A stretch of 64,000 nt of DNA, taken from the NCBI RefSeq assembly GCF_012273655.1, contig NZ_JAAWWP010000007.1:1-64000 (forward strand), written 5' to 3'. The notes under the pieces were generated by a model. The model saw only the letters and a list, made by a program, of their open reading frames with translations, did no database searches and was not told the origin of the DNA. The translations under genes and the position numbers were made by a program. Below are positions 38,901-49,984 of this stretch, piece after piece. This DNA is from Streptomyces physcomitrii. Its GTDB lineage: Bacteria > Actinomycetota > Actinomycetes > Streptomycetales > Streptomycetaceae. Position 1 is the first letter of the stretch, and each line of letters opens with the position of its first letter.

Positions 38901-40741
38901 GTGCCGTCCTGTTCCGGGGCGTGGTGGGTGGCCCATTCGAGCAGGCCGAGGAAGGAGCGGTTGAGGAGCGCCGAGTCGGCGGGGCGCAGCGGGCGCTGGG
39001 CCATCAGCAGTGCCTGGCCGTAGAGGGATTCCACCGCGGTGCCGACGAGTTCGGAGTCGCCGAGCGAACTGACGCGCCGTACCAGCGGGTTGAGGTGGTT
39101 GAGGACGAGGCGGGCGCGCGGGGCCTCGCCGCGCAGCGAGCCGAGGATGCCCGCCCAGAGCTCGTCGGCGCCCTCCGCGGCCTCCTCGCGGGCCTGTTCG
39201 TGGCGGGCGGCCCGGTCGTCCAGGTGCAGGGCGGGCACCGAGAGCGGGTGGAAGGAGCGCAGCGCCACCTCGCAGCCGAGCGCGTCGAGCCGGGCGCGGG
39301 CGGTGCCGAGGAACCCGGCGAGCGCCAGCTCCTCGGCGGGCTCGACGGGATCCAGGTGCGCGGTGACGGTGTCGGCGTCGAGTTCGGCGGCCACCGTGCC
39401 CGGGCGGACCGAGGGCAGCGCCTCGATGAGGGCGGCGTCGTAGGTGTAGCCGCCGTTGACGACGCCGATGCCCTGGGCGGCGGCGATCGGCGCGACCTGG
39501 CGGAACTCCTCCACGGTGCGGGTGAAGTGCACCACCGGGTGCCGCCCGGCGAACTCCTCCAGGCTGAGCTGCCCGTCGGTGGTCTCGAAGGGCAGCCAGG
39601 GCAGCATGGTGCGCAGCATGTCCGGGTCGTGGCGGGCCAGCGACTTCACGCCGAGGTGGTGCACGGCGAGGAAGGCGCCGAGCCGCTCGGGGTCCCCGGC
39701 CGCGAGGCGGGCGAGCCAGTCCCGCAGATGGGCGCCGAGGGCGTCCCGGACGGTGGCGAGGGTCTCGTCCTCGTACAGGGACTCGCGCGAGGCGGTGGGC
39801 CGCAGGCTGTCCGTGTCGAGGACGCAGCGCACGAAGAACGCCCAGTCCGGCAGGAGTTGCTCGGCCCGCTCGGTCAGCAGCATGCCCTTGAGGTGCACCC
39901 GGTGGCGGGCGCGCTGGGCCGGGCTGACCGCGGCGGGCAGCACATGGGCGACGCCGCGGACGCCCGCCAGCGGGATGTCCAAGACGATGCTGTCCAGCGG
40001 GGTGAAGCCGAAGACCTCCCGGCAGTGCGCGGACAGGGCGCCGCGCCGGGCGGCCGGGCTCGGGTACGAGCGGTCCCAGGGCGCGGGCAGCTCGCCGATC
40101 GGCTCCTCGCCGACCCGTACGTCGTAGGGCAGCAGGGCGCCGAAGTCCCGGGCCAGCGCGCGCACCCGGTCCTCGGTCAGCCATTCGCGGGTGTCGCCGC
40201 GGGCCACCAGGTGGACGGTGGTGCCCGGTTCGGGGCGCGCGGCCTGATCGAGGGTGCGCACGGTGTACGAGCCGTCGTCGCTCGCGGTCCACTCCACCGG
40301 GGGCGCCCCGGGCTCGCGGGCGCTGCGGCTGACCACCCGGATGCGGTCGGCGACCACGAAGCAGGCGAGCAGCCCGATGCCGAACTGCCCGAGGAACCCG
40401 GCCTGTCCCTCCCGCGCGGCCTCAAGACCGTCGGCCCGCTTGGAGCTGCGCCCGATGGTGGCGAGCAGGCTGTGCACATCCGCCTCGGTCAGGCCGATGC
40501 CGGTGTCCTCCACCCGCAGGGCGCCCTCCTCGGCGTACAGGCGCACCCGGGCCGGGGCGCCGGGCTCCTCGGCGAGGCGGGCGGTGAGGGCGTCGACGGC
40601 GTTCTGCAGCAGCTCGCGCAGATAGACCTTGGGGCTGGAGTAGAGGTGGTGGGAGAGGAGGTCCACCAGTCCGCGCAGGTCGACCTGGAAGGAGTGCGGC
40701 GACGGCGGTGTCGGCGGGGTCGGCAATGTCGAAGGGTCCAT
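38897..40741 (-). CDS. HSP90-family ATPase (HtpG-like)
   Basis: 614 residues. The GHKL ATPase site is complete: Glu43 and Asn47 in VYLRELLQNAVDAL, Asp79 in VEDTGIGL, LLATIGRSSKR near 92-102, and the lid glycines of FLGQFGIGLLACFVV near 112-126. The middle domain has the conserved Arg loop LRPTASRESLYEDE. It is shorter and more divergent than housekeeping HtpG, with an unusual Pro/Thr-rich start. Together with the TPR partner that overlaps its stop codon, it looks like a dedicated chaperone pair rather than the general HtpG. Divergent from recG. No ribosome site stands out at the ATG. Confidence 0.88.
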   Translation of the reverse strand: MDPSTLPTPPTPPSPHSFQVDLRGLVDLLSHHLYSSPKVYLRELLQNAVDALTARLAEEPGAPARVRLYAEEGALRVEDTGIGLTEADVHSLLATIGRSSKRADGLEAAREGQAGFLGQFGIGLLACFVVADRIRVVSRSAREPGAPPVEWTASDDGSYTVRTLDQAARPEPGTTVHLVARGDTREWLTEDRVRALARDFGALLPYDVRVGEEPIGELPAPWDRSYPSPAARRGALSAHCREVFGFTPLDSIVLDIPLAGVRGVAHVLPAAVSPAQRARHRVHLKGMLLTERAEQLLPDWAFFVRCVLDTDSLRPTASRESLYEDETLATVRDALGAHLRDWLARLAAGDPERLGAFLAVHHLGVKSLARHDPDMLRTMLPWLPFETTDGQLSLEEFAGRHPVVHFTRTVEEFRQVAPIAAAQGIGVVNGGYTYDAALIEALPSVRPGTVAAELDADTVTAHLDPVEPAEELALAGFLGTARARLDALGCEVALRSFHPLSVPALHLDDRAARHEQAREEAAEGADELWAGILGSLRGEAPRARLVLNHLNPLVRRVSSLGDSELVGTAVESLYGQALLMAQRPLRPADSALLNRSFLGLLEWATHHAPEQDGT

Positions 40742-41056
40742 GCTCGCTTCGCCGGTGGGGGGAGGGCGGCGCGGGTCGGGCGGTTCCGGTGGGAACCGCG
40801 GGCGGCTGCGGGGGAGGGCGTCATCCTAGGCCGCCGGTCAGCCTTGTGACCAGCCGATCATCGGGTAACTGCCGTGCTGCGGAGGGTGGTCGGCCGCCCG
40901 CTCGCGGGGCGCGCGGCCGACTCCCTTGTGGTGTACGGAGGTTGGGCCGGCCCTGCCGCGGGGCGTGGCGCCTTCCGGGTGCGGGCGGGCGGCGGCCGGG
41001 TGAGGGCCGGTGCCCGGTTGCCGGGCGTTGTCGGTGCCGTGGTGTCCAATGGGGGC
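40742..41056. other. Divergent intergenic region between the HSP90-like gene and recG
   Basis: This 315-bp spacer contains the promoters of both units. I see no clear -35/-10 pair, heat-shock CIRCE element or other palindrome. recG could start further upstream in this gap (GTG 41042), but without better support. Confidence 0.5.
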
Positions 41057-43288
41057 GTGTCCGTGCCCGAAGAAGCGCAGCCCCAGCCGCTGCGACAGCC
41101 CCTGAAGAAGGTCCTCGGCGCCGCCACCGCGAAGGTGATGGCCGAGGCACTCGACATGCACACCGCAGGCGACCTCCTGCACCACTACCCCCGGCGCTAC
41201 GCCGAGCGCGGCGAGCTGACCCGCCTCGCCGAACTCCCGCTCGACGAGCACGTCACCGTGGTCGCCCAGGTCGCCACCGCCCGGATCCTCACCTTCAACT
41301 CCGGTCGCGGGCAGCGCCTGGAGGTCGTCATCACCGACGGCAGCGGACAGCTCCAGCTGGTCTTCTTCGGCCGCGGGGTGCACAAGCCGCACAAGGATCT
41401 GCTGCCGGGCACGAGGGCGATGTTCGCGGGCAAGGTCTCCGTCTTCAACCGCAAGCTGCAACTGGCGCACCCCGCCTACCAGTTGCTGCGCGGCGAGGGA
41501 GCCGAGGACGCGGTGGACAGCTGGGCGGGCGCGCTCATCCCGCTCTACCCGGCCACCGCGAAGCTGGAGTCCTGGAAGATCGCCAAGGCGGTGGACGCGG
41601 TGCTGCCCAGCGCCCAGGAGGCCCTGGACCCGCTGCCGCCCGCGCTGCGCGAGGGCCGCGGACTGCTGCCGCTGCCCGAGGCCCTGGAGAAGATCCACCG
41701 GCCGCGCACCAAGGCCGACATCGAGCAGGCCCGGGCCCGCCTCAAATGGGACGAGGCCTTCGTCCTGCAGGTGGCCCTCGCCCGCCGTCGCCACGACGAG
41801 AGCCAACTGCCCGCCGTGGCCCGGGTCCCCGGCCCGGACGGCCTCCTCGACGCCTTCGACGCCCGCCTGCCCTTCACCCTCACCGAGGGTCAGCGGACGG
41901 TCAGCGCGGAGATCTTCGCCGCCCTCGCCACCGACCACCCCATGCACCGGCTGCTCCAGGGCGAGGTCGGCTCCGGCAAGACCCTGGTCGCCCTGCGCGC
42001 CATGCTCGCCGTGGTCGACGCGGGCGGCCAGGCCGCGATGCTCGCCCCGACCGAGGTGCTCGCCCAGCAGCACCACCGCTCGATCACCGAGATGATGGGC
42101 GAGCTGGCCGAGGGCGGCACCCTCGGCGCGGCCGAGAAGTCCACCAAGGTCGTGCTGCTCACCGGCTCGATGGGCGCCGCCGCCCGCCGCCAGGCCCTGC
42201 TGGACCTGGTCACCGGCGAGGCCGGGATCGTCATCGGCACCCACGCGCTGATCGAGGACAAGGTGCGCTTCCACGACCTCGGCCTGGTCGTGGTCGACGA
42301 GCAGCACCGCTTCGGCGTGGAGCAGCGCGACGCCCTGCGCGGCAAGGGCAAGCAGCCGCCGCACCTGCTCGTCATGACGGCCACCCCCATCCCGCGCACC
42401 GTCGCCATGACCGTCTTCGGCGACCTGGAGACCTCCGTCCTGGACCAGCTCCCCGCCGGTCGCTCCCCGATCGCCAGCCATGTGGTGCCCGCCCAGGACA
42501 AGCCGCACTTCCTCGCCCGCGCCTGGGAGCGGGTCCGCGAGGAGGTCCGCCAGGGCCACCAGGCGTACGTGGTCTGCCCCCGGATCGGCGACGGCGAGGA
42601 CGAGAAGGCGGCCCCCAAGGGCGGCAAGGGCGGCGCCAAGAGCAAGGAGTCCGCCGCCGAGGACCCGGAGAAGCGCCCGCCGCTCGCGGTGGTCGAGGTC
42701 GCCGCCGAGCTGTCCGCGGGCCCGCTGAAGGGCCTGCGGGTGGAGATCCTGCACGGCAGGATGGCGCCCGAGGACAAGGACGCGGTGATGCGCCGCTTCG
42801 CCGCGGGCGAGAGCGACGTCCTGGTGGCCACCACCGTGATCGAGGTCGGGGTGAACGTCCCCAACGCCACCGCCATGGTCATCATGGACGCCGACCGCTT
42901 CGGCGTCTCCCAGCTGCACCAGCTCCGCGGCCGGGTCGGCCGGGGCTCCGCGCCCGGGCTCTGCCTCCTCGTCACCGAGATGCCGGAGGCGAGCCCCGCC
43001 CGGGCCCGGCTCGGCGCGGTCGCCGCCACCCTGGACGGCTTCGAGCTCTCCCGTATCGACCTCGAACAGCGCCGCGAGGGCGATGTGCTCGGCCAGGCCC
43101 AGTCCGGGGTGCGCTCCAGCCTCAAGGTCCTCGCCGTCATCGAGGACGAGGAGATCATCGCCGAGGCGCGGCAGGAGGCGAGCGCCCTGGTCGCCGAGGA
43201 CCCGGAGCTCCAGGGCTATCCCGGGCTGCGCACCGCCCTGGACGCCCTGCTCGACGAGGAGCGCGAGCAGTACCTCGACAAGGGCTGA
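41057..43288 (+). CDS. recG: ATP-dependent DNA helicase RecG
   Basis: 743 residues from GTG 41057; GTG 41063 is equally possible. The N-terminal wedge/OB domain (EHVTVVAQVATARIL, then QLQLVFFGRG) binds branched DNA. The superfamily 2 helicase motifs follow: Walker A LQGEVGSGKTLVALRAM near 303-319, the DEAH-like VVVDEQHRFG near 412-421 and MTATPIPRTVAMTVFG near 440-455. In the second half come VEVAAELSAGPLKGLRVEILHGRM, VATTVIEVGVNVPNA and QLHQLRGRVGRG. A basic 20-residue insert rich in Gly/Lys sits near 520. RecG reverses stalled forks. It is followed by rsmD after 167 bp. Confidence 0.96.
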   Translation: MSVPEEAQPQPLRQPLKKVLGAATAKVMAEALDMHTAGDLLHHYPRRYAERGELTRLAELPLDEHVTVVAQVATARILTFNSGRGQRLEVVITDGSGQLQLVFFGRGVHKPHKDLLPGTRAMFAGKVSVFNRKLQLAHPAYQLLRGEGAEDAVDSWAGALIPLYPATAKLESWKIAKAVDAVLPSAQEALDPLPPALREGRGLLPLPEALEKIHRPRTKADIEQARARLKWDEAFVLQVALARRRHDESQLPAVARVPGPDGLLDAFDARLPFTLTEGQRTVSAEIFAALATDHPMHRLLQGEVGSGKTLVALRAMLAVVDAGGQAAMLAPTEVLAQQHHRSITEMMGELAEGGTLGAAEKSTKVVLLTGSMGAAARRQALLDLVTGEAGIVIGTHALIEDKVRFHDLGLVVVDEQHRFGVEQRDALRGKGKQPPHLLVMTATPIPRTVAMTVFGDLETSVLDQLPAGRSPIASHVVPAQDKPHFLARAWERVREEVRQGHQAYVVCPRIGDGEDEKAAPKGGKGGAKSKESAAEDPEKRPPLAVVEVAAELSAGPLKGLRVEILHGRMAPEDKDAVMRRFAAGESDVLVATTVIEVGVNVPNATAMVIMDADRFGVSQLHQLRGRVGRGSAPGLCLLVTEMPEASPARARLGAVAATLDGFELSRIDLEQRREGDVLGQAQSGVRSSLKVLAVIEDEEIIAEARQEASALVAEDPELQGYPGLRTALDALLDEEREQYLDKG

Positions 43289-43455
43289 GCGGAGGGGACA
43301 GGGGGTGGCCGCCCCGGCCCCGCCGCCTATCGTGGAAAGGCACCGCGTACGAGCCGGGACCACCCCGTACGCGGGAGAATCCGGAATCCGGCCACCCTGA
43401 ACAACCCGGCCGACCCGAACACCCCGCAGAACGAGCAGCAGAACGAAGGGCTCCG

Positions 43456-44558
<1,103 letters not shown>

Positions 44559-44717
44559 GGAGCCGGGCGGGAGCCGTCCGGTGCCTGAGGGTCCGTCAGC
44601 CGGTGTCGGCGGGCCCGCGCCAGGCCGTACAGTCGTGAGCGTCCGTCTCCCGCGACCCGGGGGCGTCCGGCTCCCGTCAAGGGACTCCCGTCAAGGCAAG
44701 AGAGTGGCGAGCACACG

Positions 44718-45926
44718 GTGGACGTGCAGAAGAAGCTCGACGAGATCGTCGGCGCAGTCACAGGCGCCCGGTCCATGCCCATGTCGGCCTCCTGCGTGGT
44801 CAACCGCGCCGAGCTGCTCGCGCAGCTCGAAGAGGTCCGCGCGGCGCTGCCCGGCTCGCTGGCCCAGGCGCAGGAGCTGATCGGCGACCGGGACCAGATG
44901 GTCGCCGAGGCCCGCCAGGAGGCCGAGCGCATCCTCGCCTCCGCCCGCGCCGAACGCGGCTCCCTCGTCTCCGGCACCGAGATCGCCCGGCACTCCCAGG
45001 ACGAGGCCGAGCGCATCCTCGCCGAGGCCCGCCGCGAGGCCGAGGAGGTCCGCGCCGAGGCCGACGACTACGTCGACTCCAAGCTGGCCAACTTCGAGGT
45101 CGTCCTCACCAAGACCCTCGGCTCGGTCGGCCGCGGCCGCGAGAAGCTGCTCGGCGCCCAGCCCGGCGGCGAGCAGGGCTACGAGGACCCCGACTACGCC
45201 GAGGCCCCCGAGCGCAGCCAGGACCCCGAGACGCTGCGGCAGCGCGCCGACGCCTATGTGGACGTGAAGCTCGGCGCCTTCGAGGCGGTGCTCGCCAAGA
45301 CCCTGGAGGCGGTGGGCCGCGGCCGCCAGAAGCTGCACGGCCGGGTCGCCACCGACGAGCTCGCCGCCCTCGCGGAGCTGGGCGCCGAGGGCGGCCACAC
45401 CACCGACTCGGACTACCTCGCGGGCCTCGCGGGACCCGTCGCCGCGCCGGCCGTGCCCGCACCGGCCGCCCCCGCCGCCCCCGAGCAGCTCGCGGCGGTC
45501 CCGCCGCCCCCGTCCCAGACGCCCTTCGCCCAGCCCGAGCAGCCGTCCTACGCCCCTGCCGGGCAGGAGGCCGCCGCCCAGGCCGGGGCCTACGCCGCCC
45601 AGGACCCGTACGGCTACCAGCAGCAGGATCCCTACGGCGGCTACCAGCAGCCCTACGCCCAGCCGGATGCCTACGGCTACCCGCAGCAGCAGGATCCCTA
45701 CGCCCAGGGCGGCTACCCGCCCGCGCCCTATCCGCAGGACCCGCTCCAGGGCCAGGACCCGCTCGGCCAGGGCTACGACCCGGCCGCCTACGACCCCGGG
45801 CACGGCTACCCGCAGAGCCGCCATCCCCAGGCCCCGCAGGAGCCCACCGCCCTGGACGAGACCAGCCTCTTCGACACCGGGATGATCTCGGCGGAGCAGC
45901 TGCGCCGGTACGAACAGGGCCGCTGA
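44718..45926 (+). CDS. DivIVA-like coiled-coil cell-division protein (SepIVA-like)
   Basis: 402 residues from GTG 44718. The N-terminal half is an alternating charged coiled coil (LAQAQELIGDRDQMVAEARQEAERIL, then EEVRAEADDYVDSKLANFEV) with the paired DDYVDSKLANFEVVLTKTL and DAYVDVKLGAFEAVLAKTL segments near 115-133 and 178-196. The last ~200 residues are disordered and rich in Pro, Gln, Tyr (YGYQQQDPYGG-like). This is the arrangement I recall for mycobacterial SepIVA (Rv2927c), which also sits upstream of a DUF177 gene and rnc. It is likely part of septation or polar growth machinery at the cytoplasmic side of the membrane. Confidence 0.82.
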   Translation: MDVQKKLDEIVGAVTGARSMPMSASCVVNRAELLAQLEEVRAALPGSLAQAQELIGDRDQMVAEARQEAERILASARAERGSLVSGTEIARHSQDEAERILAEARREAEEVRAEADDYVDSKLANFEVVLTKTLGSVGRGREKLLGAQPGGEQGYEDPDYAEAPERSQDPETLRQRADAYVDVKLGAFEAVLAKTLEAVGRGRQKLHGRVATDELAALAELGAEGGHTTDSDYLAGLAGPVAAPAVPAPAAPAAPEQLAAVPPPPSQTPFAQPEQPSYAPAGQEAAAQAGAYAAQDPYGYQQQDPYGGYQQPYAQPDAYGYPQQQDPYAQGGYPPAPYPQDPLQGQDPLGQGYDPAAYDPGHGYPQSRHPQAPQEPTALDETSLFDTGMISAEQLRRYEQGR

Positions 45927-46139
45927 ACCCGGGCCCCCGGCCGCCGGACCGGCCGCCGCCGACCGCCCCGAGCGTGCTCGGGGAGCCCGGATTGGGCCGT
46001 GGGCGAAAGGTCAAGTATCCTGGCTCTTCGGTCACGCGCGCGTCGCGCCGTGCGCCGATCACCGCTGTACGAGGCTCGCCCGTTCCGACGGGCCTGGGCC
46101 GTGCGGCACCCCACCGAGTTCTGAGGACCGACAGCAGGA

Positions 46140-46811
46140 ATGGCCGCGAACGCCCGCCTTGACCACCGCAACCCGCTCGTGTTCGACACACATGAGCTGG
46201 GCCGGCGTCCCGGCGCGCTCCAGCGTCTTGACCGGACCGTCGACGCCCCGGGAGGTGAGGCGCCCTTCGGTATCCAGGGCGTCGTACAGGTGCCGGAAGG
46301 CGCCCCGGTGGAACTCGACCTCCGTCTGGAGTCCGTCATGGAAGGTGTGCTCGTCACCGGCACCGCCCGTGCCACGGCCGAGGCGGAGTGCGTAAGGTGT
46401 CTGGAGCCGCTCGGACTCGACGTCGAAGCGGACTTCCAGGAGATGTTCTCGTACCCTGACGCCGACGAGCGGGGCCGTGGGATCGCACGATCCGAACCGG
46501 ACCCGGCCGAGGACGAGGAGGACGAGGACAGGCTCTTCCTCGAGGACGGCATGTTCGACCTCGAACCCGTGCTGCGGGATGCGGTGGTGCTCGCACTGCC
46601 GATGCAGCCGGTGTGCCGGGAGGACTGCCCGGGACTGTGCTCCGAGTGCGGAGTCAGGCTCGCGGACGACCCGGACCACCACCACGACGCCGTCGACATC
46701 CGTTGGGCGGCACTGCAGGGACTCGCCGGAACCACCCGGGACGGCGAGAAGGACGAGATGAGCGGTGAGGGGCCCGAGTCGGGACCCGCCGCCGAGAAGC
46801 AGGAGAAGTAG
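46140..46811 (+). CDS. DUF177/YceD family protein
   Basis: 223 residues. The YceD signature [22 protein letters not shown] near residues 72-93 is followed by an acidic stretch ([20 protein letters not shown]) and by [25 protein letters not shown] near 160-184, with two extra cysteine pairs. It is encoded directly before rpmF, as in many bacteria; a role in 23S rRNA processing has been proposed for the plant and E. coli relatives. ATG preceded by AGCAGGA. The gap to rpmF is two bases, so coupling is tight. Confidence 0.92.
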   Translation: MAANARLDHRNPLVFDTHELGRRPGALQRLDRTVDAPGGEAPFGIQGVVQVPEGAPVELDLRLESVMEGVLVTGTARATAEAECVRCLEPLGLDVEADFQEMFSYPDADERGRGIARSEPDPAEDEEDEDRLFLEDGMFDLEPVLRDAVVLALPMQPVCREDCPGLCSECGVRLADDPDHHHDAVDIRWAALQGLAGTTRDGEKDEMSGEGPESGPAAEKQEK

Positions 46812-46813
46812 CC

Positions 46814-46987
46814 GTGGCTGTTCCGAAGCGGAAGATGTCGCGCAGCAACACGCGCCACCGCCGGTCGCAGTGGAAGGCTGCGGTCCCCACCCTGGTCGCG
46901 TGCGAGCGCTGCCGTGAGCCCAAGCAGCAGCACATCGCCTGCCCCGCTTGCGGCACCTACAACAAGCGCCAGGTCCTCGAGGTCTGA
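46814..46987 (+). CDS. rpmF: 50S ribosomal protein L32, zinc-binding form
   Basis: 57 residues from GTG 46814: [20 protein letters not shown] and two CxxC pairs (Cys30/Cys33 and Cys43/Cys46) that bind zinc. Ends [10 protein letters not shown], as is typical. The GTG follows the DUF177 stop almost immediately, and rnc begins 20 bp later, giving a DUF177-rpmF-rnc transcript. It is a C+ form, like L28 in this window. Confidence 0.95.
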   Translation: MAVPKRKMSRSNTRHRRSQWKAAVPTLVACERCREPKQQHIACPACGTYNKRQVLEV

Positions 46988-47006
46988 GCGGCTGGTGAGA
47001 GGCACA

Positions 47007-47849
47007 GTGTCGGAAACCCGGGAAACCCGGAAGAACGCCCCGCGCTCCGGTGGGAGCGCAGCGGCGGACACGGCCTCGTCCCACACGCTTCTGGAAGGGC
47101 GGCTCGGCTATCGGCTCGAGTCCGCCCTTCTGGTGCGCGCGCTGACCCACCGTTCCTACGCGTACGAGAACGGCGGCCTGCCCACCAACGAGCGCCTGGA
47201 GTTCCTCGGGGACTCCGTGCTCGGCCTGGTGGTCACGGACACGCTGTACCGCACCCACCCCGATCTGCCCGAGGGCCAACTGGCCAAGCTGCGGGCCGCG
47301 GTGGTCAACTCGCGTGCGCTGGCGGAGGTGGGCCGCGGGCTCGAACTCGGTTCCTTCATCCGGCTCGGCCGCGGTGAAGAGGGCACGGGCGGCCGGGACA
47401 AGGCCTCCATCCTCGCCGACACCCTCGAAGCGGTGATCGGCGCGGTCTACCTCGACCAGGGACTCGACGCGGCGGCGGAGCTGGTGCACCGGCTCTTCGA
47501 CCCGCTGATCGAGAAGTCCTCCAACCTCGGTGCCGGACTGGACTGGAAGACCAGCCTCCAGGAACTCACCGCGACCGAGGGGCTCGGCGTGCCCGAGTAC
47601 CTGGTCTCGGAGACCGGCCCCGACCACGAGAAGACCTTCACAGCTGCCGCCCGCGTCGGAGGCGTCTCGTACGGCACCGGCACTGGCCGCAGCAAGAAGG
47701 AAGCAGAGCAGCAGGCTGCCGAGTCGGCCTGGCGCGCCATCCGCGCCGACGCCGACGCACAGGCGAAGGCGGCGGCCGCCGAGGCCGCCGAGGGGCAGCA
47801 GCCCCCGTCCGGGGCCGGCTCCCCGGCACCGGGCTCCGCCCCGGCCTGA
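47007..47849 (+). CDS. rnc: Ribonuclease III
   Basis: 280 residues from GTG 47007. The RNase III signature [18 protein letters not shown] near residues 62-79 has the catalytic Glu and Asp, with a second acidic site in [20 protein letters not shown] near 131-150. The dsRNA-binding domain is [14 protein letters not shown] near 179-192 with [18 protein letters not shown] near 229-246. The last 30 residues are an Ala/Pro-rich tail. In S. coelicolor this gene is absB, needed for antibiotic production. It is 131 bp upstream of mutM. Confidence 0.96.
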   Translation: MSETRETRKNAPRSGGSAAADTASSHTLLEGRLGYRLESALLVRALTHRSYAYENGGLPTNERLEFLGDSVLGLVVTDTLYRTHPDLPEGQLAKLRAAVVNSRALAEVGRGLELGSFIRLGRGEEGTGGRDKASILADTLEAVIGAVYLDQGLDAAAELVHRLFDPLIEKSSNLGAGLDWKTSLQELTATEGLGVPEYLVSETGPDHEKTFTAAARVGGVSYGTGTGRSKKEAEQQAAESAWRAIRADADAQAKAAAAEAAEGQQPPSGAGSPAPGSAPA

Positions 47850-47979
47850 GCCGGACGAAACGCAGGTGCCCGCGCCCCGGTCCGCCGGGGAGCGGGCACT
47901 CTCGTCTGCGGCCCACCCGGTGAAGGACCTGCGGCCCACCCCGCGAAGGACCGCGGCCCGCCCCGCGAAGGAGAAGAGA

Positions 47980-48843
47980 GTGCCCGAGCTGCCCGAGGTC
48001 GAGGTCGTACGCCGCGGACTCGCGCGCTGGGTGGCCCACCGCCCGGTGGCGAGCGCCGAGGTGCTGCACCCGCGGGCGGTACGCCGCCACCTCGCGGGCG
48101 GCGAGGACTTCGCCCGCCGCCTCGGCGGGGTCACCTTCGCCACCCCGCACCGGCGCGGCAAGTACCTGTGGCTGCCGGTCGAGGACGCCGGCTTCTCCGT
48201 ACTGGCCCACCTCGGCATGAGCGGACAGCTCCTGGTGAAGACCGAGGCGGCCCCCGACGAGAAGCACCTGCGGATCCGCATCCGCTTCGCCGACGCGCTC
48301 GGCACCGAGCTCCGCTTCGTCGACCAGCGCACCTTCGGCGGCCTCTCGCTGCACGAGAACACCGCGGAGGGACTTCCCGAGGTCATCGCCCACATCGCCC
48401 GCGACCCGCTGGACCCGGACTTCGACGAGGAGTCCTTCCACACCGCGCTGCGCCGCCGCCGCACCACCGTCAAACGCGCCCTGCTCGACCAGTCCCTGAT
48501 CAGTGGCGTCGGCAACATCTACGCGGACGAGGCCCTGTGGCGCGCCAGGCTCCACTACGACCGGCCGACCGCCACCCTCACCCGCCCCAAGTCGGCCGAA
48601 CTCCTCGGCCACGTACGGGAGGTGATGACCGCCGCGCTCGGCGTCGGCGGCACCAGCTTCGACAGCCTCTACGTCAATGTGAACGGCGAGTCCGGCTACT
48701 TCGACCGCTCGCTCGACGCCTACGGCCGCGAGGACGAACCCTGCCGCCGCTGCGGCACCCCGATGCGCCGCCGCCCCTGGATGAACCGCTCCAGCTACTT
48801 CTGCCCGCGCTGCCAGCGGGCACCACGGGCGGTACCCGCTTGA
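47980..48843 (+). CDS. mutM: Formamidopyrimidine-DNA glycosylase
   Basis: 287 residues from GTG 47980. The N-terminal P-E-L-P-E-V-E supplies catalytic Pro2 and Glu3 after Met removal. [28 protein letters not shown] near 54-81 has the conserved Lys57-type loop. The helix-two-turn-helix [25 protein letters not shown] near 156-180 binds DNA, and the C-terminal zinc finger is [12 protein letters not shown]...[11 protein letters not shown]. It removes 8-oxoguanine and opened purines. It may share a transcript with rnc. Confidence 0.95.
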   Translation: MPELPEVEVVRRGLARWVAHRPVASAEVLHPRAVRRHLAGGEDFARRLGGVTFATPHRRGKYLWLPVEDAGFSVLAHLGMSGQLLVKTEAAPDEKHLRIRIRFADALGTELRFVDQRTFGGLSLHENTAEGLPEVIAHIARDPLDPDFDEESFHTALRRRRTTVKRALLDQSLISGVGNIYADEALWRARLHYDRPTATLTRPKSAELLGHVREVMTAALGVGGTSFDSLYVNVNGESGYFDRSLDAYGREDEPCRRCGTPMRRRPWMNRSSYFCPRCQRAPRAVPA

Positions 48844-48981
48844 GGGGTTGGGCGGCTGGTACGTGAAGTACCTTCGTTCGGCGGTGAGTTGACGGCCCTG
48901 GCTGAGGGGGCGTCAATTCCCTTGCGTCACACGGTGGTCAGCACATCCCCGAAACCGCGCCCGATGCCGGGGACGTGCCGC

Positions 48982-49848
48982 TCAGTACCCGAAGTCCTGG
49001 GTCCACCAAGGCCCGCCGTCGCCGAAGTGGGCGCCGACGCCGAGCCGGGTGAACTCGCAGTTGAGGATGTTGGCGCGGTGGCCCTCGCTGTTCATCCAGG
49101 AGTCCATGACCGCCTCGGCGTCCGCCTGGCCACGGGCTATGTTCTCGCCGCCGAGCCCGGATATGCCCGCCTGTTCGGCGCGGTCCCAGGGGGTGTCGCC
49201 GTCCGGGTCGGTGTGGTCGAAGAAGTCCCTGGCGTCCATGTCCTTGCTGAAGTTCTCGGCGAGGGCGGCCAGTTCGGCGTCCGGCTTGACGGGGGAGCAG
49301 CCCGCCGCGGCCCGCTCCTCGTTCACCAGGTTGAGCACCTGGGTCTCCGGGTTCCCGCCGGGGGAGGGGGAGGCCGGGGGCTCGCCGGTGCGTGTCGGCC
49401 GGGGCGCGGCGGTGGTCTTCTCCGGGGCCGTGGTCTTGTGCGGGGTCGCCGTCCTGCCGGGGGCGGTGGACTTCTCGGGGGTGGCCGTCCGCTCGGGGCG
49501 CGGGCTCTTCTTCGGCTCGGCGCTCTCGCGGCCGCTCCGCTCCGGGCGCGGCTCGGGCTTGCCGGAACCCTTGGCCGGGGAGGTCGGGCTGGCCGGATTG
49601 TCCGAGGGGCTCGCGGATCCGGTGCCGGCCCGCGCCCACGGCGGGAGCTCGGCGCCGGTCTGGGTGCGCAGGCCCGAGGGGCTCCGGTCGGCGCGTACCG
49701 TCTCGTGGCCGCCGTCCGAGGTGAGGTGGAGGCTGTCGGCGGGGAGCACACCGGTGGCCAGGGCCACCACGCCCGCCGCGACCGCGGCGGAGGCACCCAG
49801 CACTCCCGTACGCATGGGCACGGAGCCCTTCTTCCGATGGCGTCCCAT
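48982..49848 (-). CDS. CAP/SCP-domain exported protein
   Basis: 288 residues from ATG 49848, the start before MGRHRKKGSVPMRTG. A hydrophobic stretch near 12-32 works as a signal peptide or anchor. A Pro/Thr/Lys-rich linker of about 100 residues (TATPEKSTAPGRTATPHKTTAPEK) spans the cell wall. The CAP domain starts near VLNLVNEERAAAGCSPVKP and includes DFFDHTDPDGDTPWDRAEQ, GENIARGQADAEAVMDSWMNSEGHRANIL and a Trp-Trp ending. CAP proteins of Gram-positive bacteria are of uncertain function, with a few being nucleases or lipid binders. Convergent with mutM. Confidence 0.88.
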   Translation of the reverse strand: MGRHRKKGSVPMRTGVLGASAAVAAGVVALATGVLPADSLHLTSDGGHETVRADRSPSGLRTQTGAELPPWARAGTGSASPSDNPASPTSPAKGSGKPEPRPERSGRESAEPKKSPRPERTATPEKSTAPGRTATPHKTTAPEKTTAAPRPTRTGEPPASPSPGGNPETQVLNLVNEERAAAGCSPVKPDAELAALAENFSKDMDARDFFDHTDPDGDTPWDRAEQAGISGLGGENIARGQADAEAVMDSWMNSEGHRANILNCEFTRLGVGAHFGDGGPWWTQDFGY

Positions 49849-49984
49849 ACTCCGGCCTTTCTCCTCCAGCGCCCCCCTTGAGGGGAATTCACCCAATCGA
49901 GTGAGACTTATTGGAGGGGGACGGTACCCCATGGGGGGCGGTACGGGTGTGCTCCGAGAGCGGCCGGACGGTTAGCGTGCAGCC

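Noticed and set aside
38897..40741. Naming the HSP90-like gene htpG
   Set aside because: The motifs fit, but it is divergent and paired with a TPR gene. Without the rest of the genome it cannot be said to be the housekeeping HtpG.
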